DNA of 64,000 nucleotides. Origin: JBGTGG01 sp964398945. GTDB lineage: Bacteria; Bacteroidota; Bacteroidia; Cytophagales; Cyclobacteriaceae. The notes under the pieces were generated by a model, which was not told where the DNA came from, ran no database searches, and saw nothing but the letters and a program-made list of their open reading frames with translations. The position numbers and the translations under genes were made by a program. Position 1 is the stretch's first letter; the number at the start of each line of letters is the position of its first letter. The stretch is taken from the NCBI GenBank assembly GCA_964398945.1, contig CAYNOT010000011.1, forward strand, positions 62,001 through 126,000, given 5' to 3'. Below are positions 17,738-25,792 of this stretch, piece after piece.

Positions 17738-17966
17738 TTCCAGTTGATCCTTTTTTATCTAAAATTATTGGTGGCCTAATAGGCTCTTGCTGAAAGTTAT
17801 CTGTCTTCTGTTGGAATTCTGTATTGATGGAATCTGGTTTTTCCTTGCGATTACTCAACAATATGTCAGTTGATGGAACAAGATTAAACAGCCTATCTAT
17901 TCGTGAATTCTGTGCACTGGCAGTACCAAAAAATAGGGCGAATATTGTGGCTGACAAAAGGCGCAT
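17730..17966 (-). CDS. Small secreted protein of unknown function in the AT-rich islet
   Basis: 78 residues from the ATG at 17966 with a clear signal peptide (MRLLSATIFALFFGTASAQN). The mature part is short and rich in Asp, Lys, Gln and Pro, ending GSTGNE. No family is recognised. Its 3' end overlaps the lipoprotein gene by 8 bp, and it is divergent from the 18072 gene. Confidence 0.55.
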   Translation of the reverse strand: MRLLSATIFALFFGTASAQNSRIDRLFNLVPSTDILLSNRKEKPDSINTEFQQKTDNFQQEPIRPPIILDKKGSTGNE

Positions 17967-18071
17967 AAGAGTGCCTAAAGGCACTAATTTTAAAGGTCAT
18001 TGTGTACCTTTGGGATCAAGAAATTTTATAAGCTTTATAAAATTTTGTTACACTATTCAAATTAAATTTTT

Positions 18072-18851
18072 ATGGATAAATTGAGAATAATTACTTGTAC
18101 AATACTATTTCTATTTCTTTCGTATTTTTCTTTTGGCCAAATTTTTCAACTGTTTCATCTAAACGATAAAGTAGACTTAAATGATAAGTATGCTTCCGAA
18201 ATAATTGAGGTATTGAAATTTAGAAAAGGAGGAATACGATATGTTAAAAAATTTAATAATCTTAATCAAGTTATTGAGGAAATTAGAGTGGATTTGGATG
18301 GGAACTTTATAACTGAGCTGACCTATAAATTTGATCCTCAAACGAATTTAAAAATTAAAGAAACTCAAAAAATCAAAGAAACAAATGGATTGTTTACTTA
18401 CAGAATTGAAGAGTACAAATATGGAAAAAATGGATTCCTATCACATTTATTATACTTAGGCGTTAATGGGAATACAATTAAAACAGCGGTGGTGACCAAC
18501 GACAACTCTGGAAAACCTATTAAGGTTGAAACCTTTAATAATGACGGAAGTTTATGGGGATCAGAAATAGCAAATTATGATTACACAGAAAATGTTGTCA
18601 GATACGAACAAAAAGATCCTAATGGATTGACTATTCAATCTGGGTTCTTCACCTTATCAGACAAAAAGAAACAATCAAAATCAGGGTATGTTTACAATGA
18701 CATGGGTGATTTAATAAGGACCCCAAGCCAATCTATTGAAATAGATTACGATCAATACAATAATTGGACGTCAATTAAATATTATGAAGTCTCAAATGGG
18801 GTAAAAGAGTTGGCACAAGAACGATTTAGAACAATTAAATACATTAACTAA
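18072..18851 (+). CDS. Secreted protein with repetitive YD-like beta strands
   Basis: 259 residues with a signal peptide (residues 1-23, ending SYFSFGQ). The mature part contains repeated short strand-turn units such as EEYKYGKNGFLSHLLYLGVN, KPIKVETFNNDGSLWG, KSGYVYNDMGDLIRT and IEIDYDQYNNWTSIKYYE, reminiscent of the YD/RHS-like repeats in Bacteroidota exported proteins, but without a toxin or C-terminal sorting domain. Its sequence is AT-rich relative to the surroundings. Function unknown; it may be cargo of the repeat-bracketed islet. Confidence 0.7.
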   Translation: MDKLRIITCTILFLFLSYFSFGQIFQLFHLNDKVDLNDKYASEIIEVLKFRKGGIRYVKKFNNLNQVIEEIRVDLDGNFITELTYKFDPQTNLKIKETQKIKETNGLFTYRIEEYKYGKNGFLSHLLYLGVNGNTIKTAVVTNDNSGKPIKVETFNNDGSLWGSEIANYDYTENVVRYEQKDPNGLTIQSGFFTLSDKKKQSKSGYVYNDMGDLIRTPSQSIEIDYDQYNNWTSIKYYEVSNGVKELAQERFRTIKYIN

Positions 18852-18874
18852 GTTATTAGATCAATATAAGACAC

Positions 18875-18919
18875 TCAAAATGTGTAGGGCCGTAGCGGGA
18901 CGCTACGACCAGATTGGGG
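18875..18919. repeat. 45-bp palindrome-bearing repeat, right copy
   Basis: Same orientation as the copy at 17084-17128 and identical except for one base (C for T in GGGTCG), which breaks one pair of the central palindrome. It lies 24 bp after the stop of the YD-like gene. Confidence 0.9.
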
Positions 18920-19062
18920 ATAGGTTTGAACTGGTAAAGAAGGCAAGCAACCGGATTACAACGAAACCTCTAAAATAGGTTTGATTCCTTTTATATAAAT
19001 GATATCTAATTATTTAATGAAACAGGCAATTTCAATGAACCCATCTGCACATTTGCACATCA

Positions 19063-19080
19063 GCTAATTTGCGAATTAGC
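19063..19080 (-). terminator. Hairpin directly after the lipoprotein gene
   Basis: GCTAATT / AATTAGC around four bases, immediately downstream of the stop codon of the minus-strand gene at 19082. There is no T-run, so termination is only a possibility. Similar to part of the inverted repeat at 15131-15206. Confidence 0.35.
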
Positions 19081-19081
19081 A

Positions 19082-19552
19082 TTACTCCATTGAAAGGATC
19101 AAATCTTTAACAGCCATGTGCACACTCCACATACCCTGAATGGAAACTGCACCATCGGCCAATGTATCGGCAACAGGAAATGTATACATCATGGAGTCCC
19201 CTGGAATTTTTTGAACATTGTCGGCCATTCCTCCATCAATTATACTCATCAAGTACGCTTCTATTAGTTGCTGTTCAATTGCCAATGCAGTCGTCTGCCC
19301 GGGTTTGATATAATAAATTTCGGACTTGTACTGCACTGCAATTTTTTGTGTTGCCGTTGAATCCTTCACAAGGGCATTCACAATTTTTCTGCCCGTTGAA
19401 AATGCTTGCTCCAGGATTTGTGCTTCGGCAACCCTTTTGACTTTTTGTTTGGCCCGCCCCTCGCGCAATTCCTTTCGCTGTTCATCCGACAATGAACCCC
19501 CGCATGCCATTATTACTAATACTAACAATAGAAATAACCCGTATTTTTGCAT
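19082..19552 (-). CDS. Lipoprotein of unknown function
   Basis: About 156 residues with a lipoprotein signal (MQKYGLFLLLVLVIMACGG). A charged helix follows (SDEQRKELREGRAKQKVKRV), then AEAQILEQAFSTGRKIVNAL and IEAYLMSIIDGGMADNVQKI. It has no heme motif or enzyme signature. It is divergent from prfA, with about 48 bp between the start codons. An envelope role is all that can be said. Confidence 0.7.
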   Translation of the reverse strand: MQKYGLFLLLVLVIMACGGSLSDEQRKELREGRAKQKVKRVAEAQILEQAFSTGRKIVNALVKDSTATQKIAVQYKSEIYYIKPGQTTALAIEQQLIEAYLMSIIDGGMADNVQKIPGDSMMYTFPVADTLADGAVSIQGMWSVHMAVKDLILSME

Positions 19553-19600
19553 ACTCAAAGTTACATTCTAATCCGTAACTTGCGACCCCATTTCATTAGT

Positions 19601-20674
19601 ATGATACAGAAATTAGAAGAAATAAGCCATCGTTTTGAGGAAATCGGCCAATTGCTGATCCAGCCGGAACTGGCCAAGGACGCCAAGAAATTCTCAAAAT
19701 TGAGCAAGGAGTATGGCGAGCTGGAAAAAATGGTGAAGAAATACAATACCTACAAACAGCACCTTGAACACAAGCGCCAGGCCCGTGAAGTGCTGGAAAA
19801 AGAAAAAGATGCCGAGCTCCGTGAACTGGCAAAAATGGAACTTGAAGATTTAGAGCCTCAGCTCGAAACGGTAGAGACTGAGTTGAAAGAAATGCTCATC
19901 CCGAAAGACCCCAATGATGATAAAGATGTAGTGCTGGAAATCCGTGCCGGAACCGGTGGCGATGAAGCCGGGATTTTCGCGGGTGACCTTTTTCGAATGT
20001 ACCAACGCTTTTGTGAAACCCATGGATTGAAGTTGGTAGTCGTTGACTTTACAGAAGCTACTGCGGGCGGGTACAAAGAAATTGTGTGCAATGTATCGGG
20101 GCCTAGTGTATATGGACTTTTGAAATTTGAATCCGGAGTACATCGCGTACAACGGGTTCCTGAAACCGAAACGCAGGGAAGGGTCCATACTTCAGCGGCA
20201 TCGGTGGTGGTACTGCCACAAGTGGAAGACATCGACATTGAAATCAACCCGGCTGATATTGAAGTACAAACTTCGCGTTCAGGTGGTGCCGGTGGACAGA
20301 ACGTAAACAAAGTGGAAACCAAAGTACAAATGACGCACAAGCCTTCCGGGATTGTTGTGGTTTGCCAGGTGGAACGATCGCAATTGGCGAACAAGGAACT
20401 TGCATTCCAAATGCTAAAGGCAAAACTGTATGAACAAGCCGTTGCCAAACAAGAAGCAGAAGTTGGTGCATCCCGAAAGACCATTGTTCGCTCTGGCGAT
20501 AGGTCAGAAAAAATCAGGACCTACAATTATCCACAAAGCCGTGTAACGGATCATCGGATTGGTTATACCCAACATAATCTTCCTTCTGTAATGAACGGAG
20601 AAATCGATGAATTTATAGAACAACTCCGTATTGCTGATAGTGCTGTGAGAATGAAAGCTGAGATGGAACAATAA
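19601..20674 (+). CDS. prfA: Peptide chain release factor 1
   Basis: 357 residues from the ATG at 19601 (MIQKLEEISHRFEEIGQ), the family's usual start; an earlier in-frame codon adds unrelated residues. RF1 reads UAA and UAG stops and triggers peptide release. The N-terminal coiled coil (1-105), the PCRF region with EIRAGTGGDEAGIFAGDLFR, and the catalytic GGQ loop in SRSGGAGGQNVNKVETKVQM are all intact; the C-terminal segment KIRTYNYPQSRVTDHRIGY is typical. It is followed after 40 bp by lemA. Confidence 0.97.
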   Translation: MIQKLEEISHRFEEIGQLLIQPELAKDAKKFSKLSKEYGELEKMVKKYNTYKQHLEHKRQAREVLEKEKDAELRELAKMELEDLEPQLETVETELKEMLIPKDPNDDKDVVLEIRAGTGGDEAGIFAGDLFRMYQRFCETHGLKLVVVDFTEATAGGYKEIVCNVSGPSVYGLLKFESGVHRVQRVPETETQGRVHTSAASVVVLPQVEDIDIEINPADIEVQTSRSGGAGGQNVNKVETKVQMTHKPSGIVVVCQVERSQLANKELAFQMLKAKLYEQAVAKQEAEVGASRKTIVRSGDRSEKIRTYNYPQSRVTDHRIGYTQHNLPSVMNGEIDEFIEQLRIADSAVRMKAEMEQ

Positions 20675-20714
20675 GCGTTAAACTTTCGTAACTTCGGTAA
20701 AAAAATAAATTACT

Positions 20715-21296
20715 ATGAGTAAAGGACTAATAGCAGGTTTAGGAATTGTCGGAATCATTATTCTAATCGTAGGCGGATTTTTCATGTGGGGAACAGGGGT
20801 TTATGATAATGCAATTGAAAAGCAAGAAAGCGTAAATGCAAGCTGGGCAGATGTACAGGCGACTTACCAACGCAGAGCAGACTTGGTTCCGAATTTAGTG
20901 GCGACTGTAAAAGGTGCTGCCGAAAACGAAAAGGAAATTTTGGTCAAGGTGACACAAGCACGTGCTGGTATTGTAAATGCCAAAACACCGGAAGATTTAG
21001 AGATTGCCGGCCGTGAAATAAACACTGCCATCAACTTGGCATTCGAGGCATACCCGCAAATTCGTTCGACCGAAAATTTTCAGGATTTGCAAGCACAGTT
21101 AGAGGGTACTGAAAACAGGATCAATGTGGCGCGTCAACGGTTCAACGATTCGGTTAAAGGTTACAATTCGTATATCCGTGGTTATTTCAAAAAAATGGCG
21201 CTTAATTTTTTTGGTGGTGATGAAGATTTCTCCGTACGTGAACCATTCCAATCCAGTGCCGGTTCAGACGTTGCCCCAACGGTAGATTTTAACTAA
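20715..21296 (+). CDS. LemA family protein
   Basis: 193 residues. One N-terminal membrane helix (about 5-26) and a cytoplasmic or periplasmic helical domain with the family blocks QESVNASWADVQATYQRRAD, LVPNLVATVKGAAENE and NRINVARQRFNDSVKGYN. LemA proteins are membrane-anchored helical bundles of unclear role. In many bacteria they sit beside TPM-domain (YgcG) proteins, but none follows here; a strong terminator comes directly after. Confidence 0.9.
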   Translation: MSKGLIAGLGIVGIIILIVGGFFMWGTGVYDNAIEKQESVNASWADVQATYQRRADLVPNLVATVKGAAENEKEILVKVTQARAGIVNAKTPEDLEIAGREINTAINLAFEAYPQIRSTENFQDLQAQLEGTENRINVARQRFNDSVKGYNSYIRGYFKKMALNFFGGDEDFSVREPFQSSAGSDVAPTVDFN

Positions 21297-21313
21297 TCGA
21301 AGCAAACATAAAA

Positions 21314-21348
21314 CAAAAAAGGTAGCCGGATCCGGCTACCTTTTTTTT
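21314..21348. terminator. Bidirectional intrinsic terminator
   Basis: The 20-nt perfect palindrome GGTAGCCGGATCCGGCTACC (21321-21340) is flanked by six A on the left and eight T on the right, so it can terminate lemA on the plus strand and the lipoprotein gene at 21420 on the minus strand. Confidence 0.9.
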
Positions 21349-21419
21349 ATGATCTTGAAAAATCCATCCTCCTAATCCACGCGCCTGTTGGGCTTCGTAT
21401 CTCATTGGCGTACCAAAAA

Positions 21420-21977
21420 TCAACTTTTATCGTCTTCAGCATCCAGCTTCTCCAATTCCTCATCGATTATTTTTTCAATTAAAGCACGTTGACGCTCGTT
21501 AACTGTTTTATCAACTTTGGCTTGCTTCTTCATAAACCGAAGCATGGCGTTCTTTTTTATTTCATACGCAATAAACACCGTATAGTCCCTGGTCTTTTCG
21601 TTGAAGAATTTCTTCTCGTTCATTTTGCGCAGATCAGCAATGTCGGTATTCATCACCTGGCGTACCAGGCTTTGAAATTTATCAGCTACATCTTCAGCTT
21701 CCGCATTTTCACGTGAGCCCAGGTATTGATCGGCCACTTGTTTCATCGTAGTGTTTATTTGTCCTGCAAGTTGGGCCTTTGCATCAATGTCCGCTTTGCC
21801 TTTGGCGATATTGTCTTTGCTGCTTACCCCCTTTCCAACAGCCCGCCAAAAACGGTTATTGGATTCGTAGGCATTTCCACTAAAAGGTTCTTTGACTTTT
21901 TTGCCCATTACACCGGATGAACAAGCGGCAAGGGAACCCAATGCCAGTAGTATTAAAAATGATTTTAAAGCCTTCAT
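21420..21977 (-). CDS. LPP20-like lipoprotein
   Basis: 185 residues with a lipoprotein signal (MKALKSFLILLALGSLAACSS). The segment NRFWRAVGKGVSSKDNIAKG, then KADIDAKAQLAGQINTTMKQ, resembles LPP20/FlgO-like lipoproteins in which a conserved alpha/beta unit follows the anchor. The C-terminal third is highly charged and helical. It is probably an outer- or inner-membrane-anchored structural protein; nothing more specific is visible. It stands alone. Confidence 0.75.
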   Translation of the reverse strand: MKALKSFLILLALGSLAACSSGVMGKKVKEPFSGNAYESNNRFWRAVGKGVSSKDNIAKGKADIDAKAQLAGQINTTMKQVADQYLGSRENAEAEDVADKFQSLVRQVMNTDIADLRKMNEKKFFNEKTRDYTVFIAYEIKKNAMLRFMKKQAKVDKTVNERQRALIEKIIDEELEKLDAEDDKS

Positions 21978-22055
21978 AATTTTTATTGTGAATTCAGTTG
22001 TCCCGTCAAGTTACGAAAAATTGTGCCAGAGTATGATTTAGTAAATTCAAATAAT

Positions 22056-22763
22056 TTAATGCGCTGGTTTTATTATTAATTGCCAGCGGAAAGCCCATTT
22101 CCATTTTAAAGACCAGGCTAATCCTGTGTCCTTAAAAATCATTTTCCAATCGGTTTTCTTGAAGGATCGGAGTACAGACAATGGAGCATCATATTTTACC
22201 ATGGCCGACTTTGAGAAAAATGCCGTTAACCATTTGATTGAAAAATAAGCAAGTGCATGCCGGTGGATATCGTTCACGATGATTCCAATACTTGTTTGCT
22301 TACTTAGCTGAACAAAAAAACTTGAAAGTTGCCGGTTTGAAAAATGATGAAAAAAAAGTGTTCCTATCACAATATCAAATTCCATTCTCTTAAAATCACC
22401 TGAAAAAATATCGATTGCTAAAAAATCAATCGTGTCGTTTTTGTTGTGTTGAATTGCATACGAAACAATGTTTGGATTGGCATCTATACCGATCAATTTC
22501 ACTTTACATTTTTTATCGCGTGCCAGCCTTGAAATTTTTGATAACATCTTTCCACTTCCACAACCCAAATCAACAATGACAATTTCACGGTCTTGAAAAT
22601 TTTTAGGTAAAAGTTTATCCACTGCGTTTAGTGTAACCTGATCACCACCTAAATATTCATTGATAAAATCCAGCTCACGAAGGGTTTGTTCAACAACCGC
22701 ACCGGAGCAGTTGAGATCGTCCATGATTTCGATTTGGGAAGATCGCTGTGAGAAATCAGGCAT
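22056..22763 (-). CDS. SAM-dependent methyltransferase of the type III PKS locus
   Basis: 235 residues, class I methyltransferase. SAM motif I is VIVDLGCGSGKML (about 62-74), followed by LIGIDANPNIVSYA with the acidic ribose-binding Asp, and FDIVIGTLFFHHF (motif IV region). The start codon overlaps the stop of the polyketide synthase gene (TAATG), so the two are translationally coupled. By analogy with SrsB of Streptomyces griseus, which methylates products of the type III PKS SrsA, it probably O- or C-methylates the phenolic product. The acceptor is inferred from context only. Confidence 0.88.
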   Translation of the reverse strand: MPDFSQRSSQIEIMDDLNCSGAVVEQTLRELDFINEYLGGDQVTLNAVDKLLPKNFQDREIVIVDLGCGSGKMLSKISRLARDKKCKVKLIGIDANPNIVSYAIQHNKNDTIDFLAIDIFSGDFKRMEFDIVIGTLFFHHFSNRQLSSFFVQLSKQTSIGIIVNDIHRHALAYFSIKWLTAFFSKSAMVKYDAPLSVLRSFKKTDWKMIFKDTGLAWSLKWKWAFRWQLIIKPAH

Positions 22764-23866
22764 TAATCCATTTCAATTTTAAACAACACTCCTTCCAATG
22801 TCAACCCCGGGCCAAAAGCAAAACCTATAATTTCTTCGTTGTTGTCTTCAAAGGAAAGCTGTTCAAAGATTTCCTTTAGCACAAACAGAACGGTAGGGGA
22901 TGACATGTTCCCATGATTTTTTAAAATGCGATACGCCCCACCATTCATTTCTTTCGGAAGGTTCAATGCTTTCTCTACTGCTGCAAGGATTTTCTTTCCG
23001 CCCGGGTGAACGGATGCGTACTTTAATTCTTCAATGGATTTATCCTGCTTCGCGAGCATTTCAGAACAAAATGTATGAATGTGTTTTTCCAAAATATCAG
23101 GAACATACGTTGACAAGCGCATTTCAAAACCAAAATCCCCCACATCCCAGGCCATGTGGGTTGCGCCATTTTGCACCAGCTTTGACTCAAAGAGTGTTGG
23201 AAAAATTCTTTTGCGTTGTGCGGTGGTTCCCTCCATCAAAACCGCTGCGGAACCGTCACCAAATAAAGCATTGGCCAAAAAATTATCATCGGTTGCTTCC
23301 TTTTGGAAATGGAGGCTACAAAGTTCTGTACAAACAATCAACACGTTGGAAGAAGGGTCGGCTTTGCAAAATGCATCAGCCGCCTTTAATGCACTGAGGG
23401 CAGCATAACAGCCCATAAAATTTATACACATTCGGTGTGTGTTGACAGAAAGATTTAATCTGTTGATCAAATCAATATCCAGTCCCGGGGCATAGAAACC
23501 CGTGCATGAAACGGTGATTAAATGAGTAATTGTTTTTGTTTCAAAACCTGGCAAGGAAGCCAATGCATTTTCAACAGCTTTTAAACTCAGTTCGATAGCA
23601 TGTTCACGATACACATCATTGCGTTTCTTCGTGGTTGGAAAAGGTTCGAAATTTTTAGCGTTCGGATAGAATGTGAAATTATCTTTTTTGCCATAATCAG
23701 ATATGACTGAAGCCCGATGCGAAATGCCCGATGCGCGAAAAATTATTTGAAGCTTTTTTGCATTATCTTCATCCAACTGCATTGCCCGGATCATAAAATC
23801 AGCCAATTCCGATTGACCAGAAACGTGTTGCGGGGTAGCCGTACCAATAGCCGTTATAAAACTCAT
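22763..23866 (-). CDS. Type III polyketide synthase (chalcone/stilbene synthase family)
   Basis: 367 residues, typical of homodimeric type III PKS. The catalytic triad is readable: Cys153 in NFMGCYAALSALKA, His287 in ASVHPGG and Asn320 in LKNHGNMSSPT. The C-terminal family motif GFAFGPGLTLEGV is present. These enzymes extend an acyl-CoA starter with malonyl-CoA and cyclise the product to a pyrone or resorcinol. The nearby methyltransferase and flavoprotein resemble the SrsA/B/C set that makes alkylresorcinols and alkylquinones; starter and product cannot be read. Its start lies 50 bp from the divergent UbiA gene. Confidence 0.95.
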   Translation of the reverse strand: MSFITAIGTATPQHVSGQSELADFMIRAMQLDEDNAKKLQIIFRASGISHRASVISDYGKKDNFTFYPNAKNFEPFPTTKKRNDVYREHAIELSLKAVENALASLPGFETKTITHLITVSCTGFYAPGLDIDLINRLNLSVNTHRMCINFMGCYAALSALKAADAFCKADPSSNVLIVCTELCSLHFQKEATDDNFLANALFGDGSAAVLMEGTTAQRKRIFPTLFESKLVQNGATHMAWDVGDFGFEMRLSTYVPDILEKHIHTFCSEMLAKQDKSIEELKYASVHPGGKKILAAVEKALNLPKEMNGGAYRILKNHGNMSSPTVLFVLKEIFEQLSFEDNNEEIIGFAFGPGLTLEGVLFKIEMD

Positions 23867-23916
23867 GTAATCAATAATACTTTAAAAATTTGATAACTTG
23901 TTCAAAACTATAGTTT

Positions 23917-24810
23917 ATGCTTTCCGGTTCATCTTGGCTTCACCTGCGCATTCCATTTTCTTATTTTTTATTGCCCGTTTTCCTCTTTGCGCTCTCTGTC
24001 TCTCCCAATTTTACTGAATCCGGAATTTTATGGGTATTTATAATTCTCCATTTTTTCCTTTACCCGGCAAGCAATGGGTACAACAGCTATTTTGATAAAG
24101 ATGAAAAAAGTATTGGCGGACTAAAGAATCCTCCTCCCGTAAAAAAAGGGCTTTACTACTTGGCCCTTGCCTTCGATGGTGTTGCCATCCTGTTTGCTAT
24201 TATTAAAATAAGCATACCCTTTGCCGTTATGGTTTTTGTCTATGGCCTCGTTTCAAAAGCATACAGCCATCCGTTGATCCGCCTAAAAAAGCGACCTGTT
24301 ATTGGATGGCTTACCATTGGGGTGTTTCAAGGGCTATTCACTTTTATAATGTGCTATGCCGGCATTAACAACTACCCACTCACGCTCGGTTTGAAATCCA
24401 GCGTGCTCATTCCCGGAGCATTGACAAGTATTATGTTGTTGGCCAGTTATCCCATGACACAGATTTTCCAGCATGAAGAAGATGGCAAAAGGGGAGACAG
24501 GACAATTAGTTTGGTGCTGGGAATAAAAGGGACATTTTATTTCGTTGGGATTTTCTTTGCCGTGGCGACACTCGCCTTCATCTGGTATTTTAATTCTTAT
24601 TTTTCCATCCGTTATACCTATGCATTCTTAATCGCAATGTCACCCGTGGTACTTTATTTTTCGATTTGGTTTTTGCAGATCACAAAAGATGAGAAGCACG
24701 CAACGTATGGCTGGACGATGGGCCTTAGTATTATTTCTTCAACCTGTCTTAACCTCTTTTTTATTTATCTTTTTATCAGTTCAACACAAATACTTCAAGT
24801 GTTCCAATAA
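23917..24810 (+). CDS. UbiA-family prenyltransferase
   Basis: 297 residues with about eight to nine membrane helices. Both Asp-rich motifs for Mg-prenyl diphosphate are present: NGYNSYFDKDEKSIGG in loop 2 and QIFQHEEDGKRGDRT in loop 6. UbiA enzymes attach isoprenoid chains to aromatic rings. Divergent from, and 50 bp from, the type III PKS gene, it may prenylate the phenolic product, giving a meroterpenoid or quinone-like lipid. The alternative is an unrelated menaquinone-type step; the divergent pairing favours the first. The 3' end nearly touches the convergent TIM-barrel gene. Confidence 0.92.
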   Translation: MLSGSSWLHLRIPFSYFLLPVFLFALSVSPNFTESGILWVFIILHFFLYPASNGYNSYFDKDEKSIGGLKNPPPVKKGLYYLALAFDGVAILFAIIKISIPFAVMVFVYGLVSKAYSHPLIRLKKRPVIGWLTIGVFQGLFTFIMCYAGINNYPLTLGLKSSVLIPGALTSIMLLASYPMTQIFQHEEDGKRGDRTISLVLGIKGTFYFVGIFFAVATLAFIWYFNSYFSIRYTYAFLIAMSPVVLYFSIWFLQITKDEKHATYGWTMGLSIISSTCLNLFFIYLFISSTQILQVFQ

Positions 24811-24815
24811 GAAAG

Positions 24816-25751
24816 TTATAGCGTTGATCCAACGCTCTCAAGCAAGGCTTTTGTTGCTTTTATACCATCCGCTTCTGGTAAATTATTGCCTTCATATTCG
24901 ATTCCAATGTATCCGGTATATCCACTCGCTTTTACTATTGATAACATTTTTGTGTAATCCGTTTCGATGCATTTTCCTTCGCTATCAAAATCATACGCTT
25001 TCGCACTTACGCCTTTGGCATACGGCATCAGTTCGGTTGTCCCTTTATAACGATCGTATTCTTCACCACATCCCGCAGCCCAATTCGCAGGGTCTTTTCG
25101 CGCGATGCAGAAATTACCAAAATCAGGAAGGGTGCCACAATTTGGCAATCCAACGCCCTGCATAACGCTACTAAGCCATTGACCATCAGAAGAATACCCG
25201 CCATGATTTTCGACAATCACATTGATGTTATGGTCCTTGGCAAATACAGAAAGTTGGTGCAGGCCATCCGTTGCAGTTTTGGCGAGTTCTGTTCTTGAAC
25301 CACTGCCGGCTGCATTCACACGGATCGAATGACAGCCTAAAAATTTTGCCGCTTCCACCCATTTGAAATGGTTTTCGACTGCCGTTCTTCTCTTCGTAGT
25401 TTCCGGATGGCCAAGCTCACCTTCACCATCGCACATGATCAACAAGCTTTTTACACCTACATCATCACACCGTTTTTTCAATTCGCCCAGATAACCTTTA
25501 TCAGTGGCCTTGTCTTTGAAAAATTGATTAACGTATTCGATCGCATCAATATCAAAGTCATTTTTTGCCGTTGCCGGAAAATCAAGGTTCGTCATCGTTT
25601 TTGCAAAAAGAGATTTGTGCAATGACCATTCGGCAAGTGATATTTTAAAGAACATTTCTTTCGATATAAGGGAATTACCAAGCGCATTGTTGAACACACC
25701 AACAGAAGCGCCAAGCACTGCCATTTTCTTTATGAAATTTTTACGATTCAT
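24816..25751 (-). CDS. Exported sugar-phosphate-isomerase/epimerase-like TIM barrel protein
   Basis: 311 residues beginning MNRKNFIKKMAVLGASVGVF, a signal-like N terminus of the type found on exported xylose-isomerase-like proteins of Bacteroidota. The AP-endonuclease-2/xylose-isomerase fold is suggested by KSLLIMCDGEGELG, HSIRVNAAG, NVIVENHGGYSSDG (likely metal-binding Glu), LPDFGNF (Asp) and YIGIEYEG (Glu). Substrate unknown. It lies within the polyketide locus but may be a bystander; it follows the flavoprotein gene by 41 bp on the same strand. Confidence 0.85.
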   Translation of the reverse strand: MNRKNFIKKMAVLGASVGVFNNALGNSLISKEMFFKISLAEWSLHKSLFAKTMTNLDFPATAKNDFDIDAIEYVNQFFKDKATDKGYLGELKKRCDDVGVKSLLIMCDGEGELGHPETTKRRTAVENHFKWVEAAKFLGCHSIRVNAAGSGSRTELAKTATDGLHQLSVFAKDHNINVIVENHGGYSSDGQWLSSVMQGVGLPNCGTLPDFGNFCIARKDPANWAAGCGEEYDRYKGTTELMPYAKGVSAKAYDFDSEGKCIETDYTKMLSIVKASGYTGYIGIEYEGNNLPEADGIKATKALLESVGSTL

Positions 25752-25792
25752 TATTAAAAGGATTTAATGATTTAAAGATGCACATAATATTA

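Noticed and set aside
19858..20484. A 208-codon minus-strand frame opposite prfA.
   Set aside because: prfA is unmistakable on the other strand; the antisense frame is Ser/Thr-rich with no motif.
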